Shown here: piece after piece, positions 56,925 through 64,000 of the stretch
Numbering within the stretch: position 1 is the stretch's first letter
Layout: each line of letters starts with the position of its first letter
NCBI GenBank assembly: GCA_950295325.1
Contig: OX485808.1
Location: forward strand, 14,448,501-14,512,500
Direction: 5' to 3'
Source of the DNA: Polytrichum commune
Lineage: Eukaryota; Streptophyta; Polytrichopsida; Polytrichales; Polytrichaceae
DNA length: 64,000 bases
Translations under genes and position numbers: made by a program
The notes under the pieces: model-generated
What the model was told of the DNA's origin: nothing
Databases searched by the model: none
What the model saw: the letters and a program-made list of their open reading frames with translations, nothing else

Positions 56925-59184
56925 TATGACCTAAAAGAACCCAACATAAATGCCCTAATCACTTGATGCCTCTCACTGAGGTTCACCACTTGATTATTCC
57001 ACACATGAGCCTAGATCCCAACTAAGCCCTAACACCTAATCCCACACCACACTAATTCTAGCATTAATCAATTCTCACCCTTCCCAACTTCTAAGCGCAG
57101 TGAGTTGCCCTCAAACTAGCAGTAGCAATATAGTTCCGACTAACTCTGTTGAGCATCCAGGCACCTCTGCTCCAGTGTAAGCAACCAAGCCATTCGCCCC
57201 TGTTCATTCAAAATTGTGAACCTTGAGAGGCCAGTTGCTCATTACCTCCTGATTTCCCACATTGAATTTGAACAAAGCCTGTGCCGCTCAGTTGCTCGGA
57301 CTCGCAGGCTCCACCCACGACCTTGCTCCGCAAAACCTTCTGAGCCTACACACTGTCAGTATCGACCTCTGCATTGAGTTCAGTCCCCACCTTGCAGACA
57401 GATGTGTCCGCCTTTAACTTGAACTGATGAAGCGAACTCCTGGATCGTAGTTTCACTGCGAATCAACCGACCTATCCCTGGTTCCGTAATGACTCATCTC
57501 GGCAATTGATCCGAATCAGACCACCGCATTCTCACACCTTGCAGAAGAAAACACTAGGATGAACCCTGAAGCCAAACACTTACATTCTCGGCCTGCCTCA
57601 CCGCTCTCACCCAGGAGCAATCTCTCCCAATGACGCTTTGATTCTGCATTCATCTGCCTGCAAGATGTGCTCGACTCAGATCCCAAAATGTGCACCGTCG
57701 CCGCCCATGGCTGAACAGCTACTTCCGACCACAATAATCCCTTCAATTCTGCACTGATGCCCTCGGAAACCTCGTGAATTTCCACCAAAGCACCATCAAC
57801 CTCCGATTTTGAACATACCCGAATGTCTTCCTCTGTGGGGAGCACATTTTTTATTTTATTTTATTTTTTTCGAACGACTTTCTCAATCTTTAACCCACAG
57901 CCTCAACTGCCAGCGCGCCTTCAATCCCTCAAGCAGACTCCCCTAAATTCAGCGCACTCCTCGACCTTCCCACTGTTTGCCGAAAAGGGACTGTTTTGAC
58001 GAAGAATTGCTTGTTGTCCGATTCACTTTCCGATATGCTCGGAGTTATTAGAGACCTGGATTTACCTTGCGAACCAAAATCTCTCGATTCGGGCGCATTT
58101 CCCTCAGTGGGCAGCATTCAAACCCTTCGCCTCCAGGAGTCCCCAGATCCAGCATTCATTCACTGAGGCTCCGACCCCAGCCCACATCATTCTGCTCCAT
58201 TCCTTCGAAATATTGTGCCTGGGCTCAAAGCCTCGCCCAAGCTGCAGTTCTCTTTTTTGCTACCACACCACCCATTGCCACAATCTGACTCCAGACACAA
58301 AGTTTTTCAAACCCGTAGAGCTCTGCTTCCGCCTAGCAGAGCCCTCTCTCTTCTCTCCACTGCGAGCTCCCCTGTTCACTTCGGAGACCCCTCCCAGCCG
58401 GTGCCGGAAATCCAGTGGGTCCTTATCTTAACAGATGGCTAATTTCTCCCACGGCAATATTCCCTATAGTCCCTTGGTCTCAATTTGTGACTTGGCCAAT
58501 GGGCCACTCACTCCAATTCTACCTTTCTTTTTGGCTTTTTATTTTCTTTCCCTTGCTCCTAATGTGCTCTCTAAAAAACTAACTCTATCCCCAGGGAGTG
58601 CACTGTTCAAGTACTGTATTTATACACGTGGGTGCACAAAACGGGTATTATTTAAAACAAGCATGTACAAAATGTACGTACAAGAGACATATTGCTATTA
58701 AGCAAGAAGTAGATATACATGAGGCTATAGAAAAATATATGTAAAGTACGCATTTATGCGTTTACGCGTTCAAGTCAGACCTGGACCAAGAATCATGTGT
58801 TTTTTCATCCACTAAGTAACGACTTTATAACTAAAAATCCATGATTTGATATTATACATATAATAGGGCCATATTTTTGCATTTCCAAACATTTGTACAC
58901 ATGTTATATACAATTTCTGTATTTGTTTTTGGACTCTTGTGTACGTATGGAAATGTATTTTGAAGCAATGAGATTTGTAAGTATATTGCTTGATTTTAGC
59001 AAAAATAAAATGTATACAAGGGTATTTTAATAAGGGGCATGCACGCACATGATGCTTGGTTTTAATGAATAGTGCACTCCCTGAAACTCTATCTAACTTT
59101 TAAAACTCAATTCCTTTCTATTTCTTAAATAGCTCAAAGCAATTACCAATTCTAAGATTTTAGTGTTCCTAAGGTTAAATTAAA
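56925..59184. other. Spacer with CT-rich segment
   Basis: 57000-58450 is C/T-rich on the plus strand with short frames on both strands, resembling a leader or LTR region. 58500-59180 is AT-rich. No product recognised, no RNA gene seen. Confidence 0.4.
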
Positions 59185-59400
59185 ATGTGGGCACGTAATT
59201 GGGCTCACAATTTCGCAAATGAGGGCCTCAACTACTACACTCACTATGGGAAACGATGTCATGCCAAGGCAGTCGACATACTGGCCCATCCGGCAATGGA
59301 CGCGCGGCAGTGGGAAATGAGTATGAGGAAACCAAACATCATTTGCAGCGTTTGCGGTGAAGAGATGATTATCGCCCCATCACTGAGTTGTCACTTCTGA
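59185..59400 (+). CDS. Small ORF with a CxxC motif
   Basis: 71 residues: MWARNWAHNFANEGLNYYTH, then KAVDILAHPAMDARQWEMSM and IICSVCGEEMIIAPSLSCHF. One CSVC pair and a terminal C-H give a zinc-knuckle look. It ends about 50 bp before the duplicated SDR segment. Unrecognised; may be a transposon remnant. Confidence 0.25.
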   Translation: MWARNWAHNFANEGLNYYTHYGKRCHAKAVDILAHPAMDARQWEMSMRKPNIICSVCGEEMIIAPSLSCHF

Positions 59401-59455
59401 TGATTCGCCCTCATGGTGATTGAGGTCACGTCATGGATTACAGACAAATGTGGGA

Positions 59456-62416
59456 TGCTTGCATATTTGATATAGGTAGCATACCAATATTTTGACTAGC
59501 CCCGCTAATCCACACCACTTGCACTAGACATGGATTACAATCACTAAAGGTAAGCGAGCCTTAAACGAACTTTTTAAGCTTTGAACCTAATTCTCGTAGG
59601 ATACAAAACATGCAATTAGTGCGCGAGAATTAGCAACTGCAAATCGTACCTGTCGTCAATTCCCTCATTATTTTCAGAGCTCATGAATACCTTATTCAAT
59701 ATCAAAGTGAAGATTCTTTCATATTAACTGATTATATAGGCCCTCCAATTTTGTTGATGACTATTGAGCCTACAATGCTCAAAAAAATTTAAGCACGTAG
59801 TTCAATCTCTTTAAAATTCACAAGAGATCTTTTTTGGAGTCCGTTCTTAGGTCCACACCTAACCACACACCACTCAAATATAGGAGTCCATTTAAGATGT
59901 CAAGTAACCAAATTAGGCCCTCTTACCTTACTAAATTGTTCCAGAATCATTTTCCACATGTAAGAGAATCCATCCAAGTAGTGCTGCTTCCAGAAACCAC
60001 AACAAATGTGCTCCCTTGGAAGCTCAAAAACTAACAAATTGCAGGAAAAGGAACTCTACAAGTTGCAAATCTTGGAGGTGACGAACCATTGAGATTGAAG
60101 AAGTTGAAATCCTCCTTACCTTGTCCTCGATTGCACTTCGTGGAGTCGGAGGCCGCCTACTCAACGCAAAATCCCCTGTAATAATCACAGACCAATTGTA
60201 ACCTCCAATTCCTACCACAACTGCAACCAAAATGCTCCTCAACATTCAGAGAGCTCTCGTAATGAAATTCCTATCCACAAATGGAGCTTGATTTTCAAAC
60301 CACGAAATCAAAAGTCGACTTGCAATTGCAGAACATCGAAAAACCTTGTGAAAGTTACAGATTCAAAAAGAGAACGAACCATCGGTGGTTGCAAAACTGT
60401 AGACGAAGAAAAGGAATGCCGGGAGCAGGAACGCTGCGGCCAGGAGGATCAACATGGCTGGTGAATGGAGGAAAAACCTAGTTCCGCAATTGCATGTGCA
60501 ATGCAACAAAGGCAAAAACACAGAGTGTGAGCTTGACACAACATACAGAGCGAGAGAGACGGCTAAGATCTATACCTATATTAGATTTGAAAACCAGGGG
60601 TCAGGCAGGGTATGAGGAAACACAGAGCGCGTGGGTGGAGGAGGAAATCTACAAGAGAGATAGTTTTAAGAATCCAGTTATGAGAACAGAAACGAAAGGT
60701 TAATTTCTACAAAATGCATAGATTTCGGAAGTGGAAAGGTCACCAGGGCAACAGGGTATGTGGGTGTTATTTGGTTCGTTTTTCATCTTCTCCAACTTCT
60801 ACCGATCATATTCACACAACAAAAGTCGTGATGCATAATCAAATCTATGATGAAACATCTAGAAAAACCGGGTTCAAAATCAAACGTCCCCTGATTTAGT
60901 TATGGTTATCGGACATGCATGTTTGTTAATTTCTTAATTGAATACATAGATCCCCCAATTGTGTCCATTATTGAGTGTAGAATAGTTATTAATATTTGAA
61001 GACGTAGTCCAACCTCTTTTAAATACATGTCTTTATGATGTTGGCTCTTCGATCCTCCCGAACCACATACCGATCAAATAACTTAGAGGGGTCCGATTAA
61101 GAAAACAAGCTAGTTAATACCCAATCTACCTTTGGGCAACAGGGGAGAGTGGCATAATGAACCTGATACAACAGACAGAGCAAGAGAGATGGTTGAGATC
61201 TACATTCTTTATAGATTTTAGAACCAGGGGCTAGTAAGGGTAGACGAATCCCTAGCGGGAGGGTAAAATCTATAAAACAACATAGATCTGAGAACCAATC
61301 AAGCAGAGAGAACCAGAACCTGAGTGTGAAAGCGAAATCATGATATGTACAGAAACGGTAGATTTGGGAATTGGAACGACCAATAGGGGCAACAAGGAAG
61401 AGAGGCAAGGTGAGCCTGATGGAACAGACTGAGCGAGAGAGACAACCCGGATCTACGAATGGCATAGATCTAGCAACCAGTGGAGGGGGCAGGGGGAGGA
61501 CGAACATAGAGTGAGACTGAGGGTGGAGGATCGAATCCACGAGAGGGGTAGATTTGAGAACCCGGGCGTGAGAGTGGAAGCGAAATGGTGATATGTACTG
61601 GGGGAGTAGATTTAGAGTCAGAAAAGGCAAGGACAATGTGCCAAAATGTGTTCATATAAACACCACTGTTAGAGTGGGTCAAAAGTGGTCCAATTGTAGT
61701 TGTTGGAGGAGCTCTCGGTTAACCCAATATTAACATGCACTCCTTATTGGAGTAACTAGGTATAGAAGTGCAAGTATGTCTTCCTTCCTTTTTGGGATTA
61801 CTCGGTCAAACCATGTTACATTGGAGAATATTTGATATAGAATCACATTAGTACCTACTACCTCTATTAAACTATCATGTGATCCAAAAGCATGATATCA
61901 TCACGGGTACAACAATGTCCATCATGAATGACATAAGCTCGTTGGACATAGCATGTGCAAAGTATGCATCGCTAGAAACTACATGTCATTGCCCCATCTC
62001 CAATCCTTTTACAAGGTAAGAAGGATTCATACATTACGACACACAAAAGGTCCGTTGCCCAATCATAAATCAATCCGTAAGGTAAAAACCTCACGTGTGT
62101 AGCACCTTGTTGGGTCATGCTTAGCCTTTAGCCTTAACTTAGTAAGTTTCATGACACGGGGAACTTACTCCACTAAATATTGTATTTAGTATCACTTACT
62201 ATTTGAAATTAGGCAATGCTATAACTACTTACTGTATTCTCATTCTTGGTTGTCAACAAAGGTCAAATTGGTTGTTTAAACATTATGGAACATCACCATC
62301 TTTACTCGGTAAAGTTTTACATCAATAGTAAAAGAAAGCAATATGTAATTCCAAATAGTGAGTGACACAAAAAAAGCATGATATTTAGTGTAATTGTTTG
62401 AATCTTGAGCAATGAA
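59456..62416 (-). pseudogene. Duplicated 5' half of the SDR gene (exons 1-3)
   Basis: Copy of 31330-34557. Exon 1 is 60380-60455 (start codon and hydrophobic anchor kept), exon 2 is 60120-60175 (intact) and exon 3 is 59485-59518. The acceptor of exon 3 is changed from AG to AA (59519-59521), and exons 4-12 are absent, so the copy cannot make a full enzyme. Left edge is in intron 3; right edge is the start of the second large-element copy at 62415-62417. A family A MITE copy lies at 62166-62398. About 280 bp present in the original at 33590-33866 are missing. Confidence 0.85.
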
Positions 62417-62962
62417 CACTATATTCGTTAAATTGAGACTTTTTGGGCATTTTGAGACATTCACATAAATAAGAACAAGGATAAATGGAACACATATTGG
62501 AGAAAGTTGTAAGATGCGAACACTTTGAAGCAGGTGTTTAGACCAAGAACCCCATAAATAACTCATATTTGTGATGGTTTAGGGTGGGCAATCCAAATCT
62601 TAGACCACATTTAAGGGGAAACCTTAAAACATTCATATTATTGCACACAAAATATTAGAGCTTGTATGAATATGGTTTAGGTAGGGCAATCCAAACCATA
62701 GATCTTATTGAAGGGTAAATATGTTAACCAATATAATATTGCATACAAAATATTCCAAACTCATATTTATGATGGTTTAGGTAGGGCAATCCAAACCTTA
62801 GACCATATGGAAGGGGAAATCATGTCTAACTTATATTATTGCAAAAAAAAACATACAAAGTGTGGCATGTAAAATGCATATCATGCTAACACCACACATC
62901 CATTGGATAGTGCGACCCAAAATGTTCTTGCCTATGGCCCAAAACCCTACGCCTACTATGGC

Positions 62963-63295
62963 CTATCTAGCCTCGGATACTACCTCTTTTTCTTTTGCTT
63001 CATTTTCTTTTGTTTCTTTTTCTTTTTCCTCTTTTTCTTTTGCCTCTTTTTCTTTTGCTGCAGCTTCTTTTGCTCGCATTGCTTCAACATTCCTGAAAAT
63101 CTCCGCCCCGCGACTATAGCCATTCTTGGGGTGAACGCCATCAATAACACATTTTGGATTCCGTCGGCCGCCCGAATTATACGACGAAGAATTCGAATAC
63201 GATGAAGTGGACTGTCTTGCATTTCTGGTCATGGAGTAGAAACGCTCCAACTCGATGGACACACTAGCCCGCATAGGTTTACGGGTGGGAGCAAC
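62963..63295 (-). CDS. Element exon G', longer C-terminal tail
   Basis: 111 codons including the stop, phase-0 start VAPTRKPMRASVSIELE as in exon G. The charged tail is longer (KEKEAKEKEEKEKETKENEA) and ends EVVSEAR. The first copy lost part of this tail through changes in the purine run. This copy is probably closer to the ancestral frame. Confidence 0.5.
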   Translation of the reverse strand, partial: VAPTRKPMRASVSIELERFYSMTRNARQSTSSYSNSSSYNSGGRRNPKCVIDGVHPKNGYSRGAEIFRNVEAMRAKEAAAKEKEAKEKEEKEKETKENEAKEKEVVSEAR

Positions 63296-63434
63296 CTGCA
63301 ACGCGTCAATGCAAGAACACATGTGTTAGTTTAGGGAGGAAGACCCAAACGTGTCACACGTTCATTTTTTAAGTGCAAAATGATTGTAATGCGTGGATAA
63401 CCATGTTTTTTTTTTTGGGGGGGGGGGGGTTCAC

Positions 63435-63788
63435 CTTGTCACCGGGGGCGTTCCCGTTGGAGTTGGCGAGGAGGGGCAAGGCATCCCGCAAAGGAATAGG
63501 AAGGGTGCCACTCCTCGTAGGCCGACCGTCCATCCGCAACCGTCGTTGAGGTGTAATATGGCCACCGGGTCGAGAGGGCGACGTCCGGACGCATTTGCGA
63601 TCTATGCCCTTTAGCGGCGACGGGGACGCAGATCGCCGGAAGATTCGCTTGGGTGGGGGGCTATCGACGACGCCGGCGTCAAGAGGCTCCTTGGAGTAGT
63701 CAATGGTTGACGCGGCGTCGTAAACGGTCTCGTAGAAGAAGCTCCCCAAGTCTGACTCGCTGACGATGTCAATCGAGGGCTCCAAACG
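63435..63788 (-). CDS. Element exon F', second copy
   Basis: 118 codons, same splice sites as exon F, few substitutions (for example PPPKRIFRRSASPSP versus PPPKQIFRRSVSPSP). No stop or frameshift. Confidence 0.5.
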
Positions 63789-64000
63789 CTGGAGCCGAAA
63801 TTGGAACAAAACAAAACCCAAGGAAAAGGGGGGAGATAGAGCGCGTGAAAATCAAGATACATATGAAGTGTAAATTACACAAAATGGGCGGGCGCATACA
63901 CACACACACACACACACATACAAACACACGTACTGTCTCAAATGAGCTTGTTAAATTTCGCGTGAGATAACAACTCTCTGTACAAATGGTCTCGTGGATC

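Larger units (their letters stand above)
62415..64000 (-). mobile_element. Second copy of the large element, left end only
   Basis: Colinear with 4412-5990 at about 97-98% by eye: CACTA terminus (62417), three subterminal repeats, exon G' (62963-63295) and exon F' (63435-63788). It is cut off by the end of the window in the region corresponding to exon E. The AC microsatellite (63897-63918) is longer than in the first copy. The insertion sits exactly at GAGCAATG of the duplicated SDR flank, a site empty in the original at 34557. Confidence 0.85.

Noticed and set aside
1-64000. tRNA, rRNA or snoRNA genes
   Set aside because: I looked for tRNA B-box-like GGTTCGAATCC and conserved rRNA text and found no convincing cloverleaf or match.

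Overview
This is nuclear DNA of a land plant with a large, repeat-rich genome. Evidence: two intact intron-bearing housekeeping genes, a class III (plant secretory) peroxidase exon, plant-type Harbinger and Ptta/En/Spm-like transposon remnants, a short interstitial plant telomere motif (CCCTAAA), and dense MITEs, minisatellites and segmental duplications. I cannot name the species. The genome style (long repeat-filled spacers, a phosphate carrier with one intron) would fit a non-angiosperm as well as a large angiosperm.

Layout. 0-4.4 kb: AT-rich spacer with MITEs and an A/C-rich tract. 4.4-13 kb: a large mobile element starting with CACTA at 4414. It carries subterminal tandem repeats and, on the minus strand, a multi-exon gene (exons A-E, 11839 down to 5911) followed by exons F and G (5767 to 4976). 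Exon E encodes an FCP1/NIF-like HAD phosphatase domain; exons A-C encode large proteins I do not recognise. 13-27 kb: gene-poor spacer built of several MITE families, a 57-bp minisatellite and a decayed transposase. 27.1-32.3 kb: an intact 12-exon short-chain dehydrogenase/reductase (DHRS7-like) on the minus strand. 35.7-36.2 kb: a small terminal-inverted-repeat element. 36.4-39.9 kb: a mitochondrial phosphate carrier gene behind a tandemly duplicated leader region. 41-48.6 kb: two broken paralogous Ptta/En/Spm-like genes. 49.2-51.9 kb: a broken Harbinger pair (Myb/SANT protein and DDE transposase). 53.5-56.9 kb: two 950-bp inverted arms enclosing a peroxidase first exon. 59.5-62.4 kb: a second copy of the 5' half of the SDR gene. 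62.4-64.0 kb: a second copy of the left end of the 4.4-kb element, cut off by the window edge.

The most unusual system is a 20-bp palindrome, TTTGGGTCGNNCGACCCAAA, with about 28 copies, all between 7.2 and 16.1 kb. It occurs in the large element's introns, inside its coding sequence (open in every frame), upstream of its first recognisable exon as a 158-bp tandem array, and as an isolated pair at 16 kb. Each cluster is a small tandem array with its own period (57, 69, 78 or 158 bp, or about 36 bp), and only the palindrome is shared between clusters. The arms are conserved while the central dinucleotide varies. This looks like an undescribed eukaryotic palindromic element, or a set of binding sites tied to a novel transposon.

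Only the SDR and phosphate-carrier genes look intact. Most other coding material is mobile-element sequence broken by in-frame stops.
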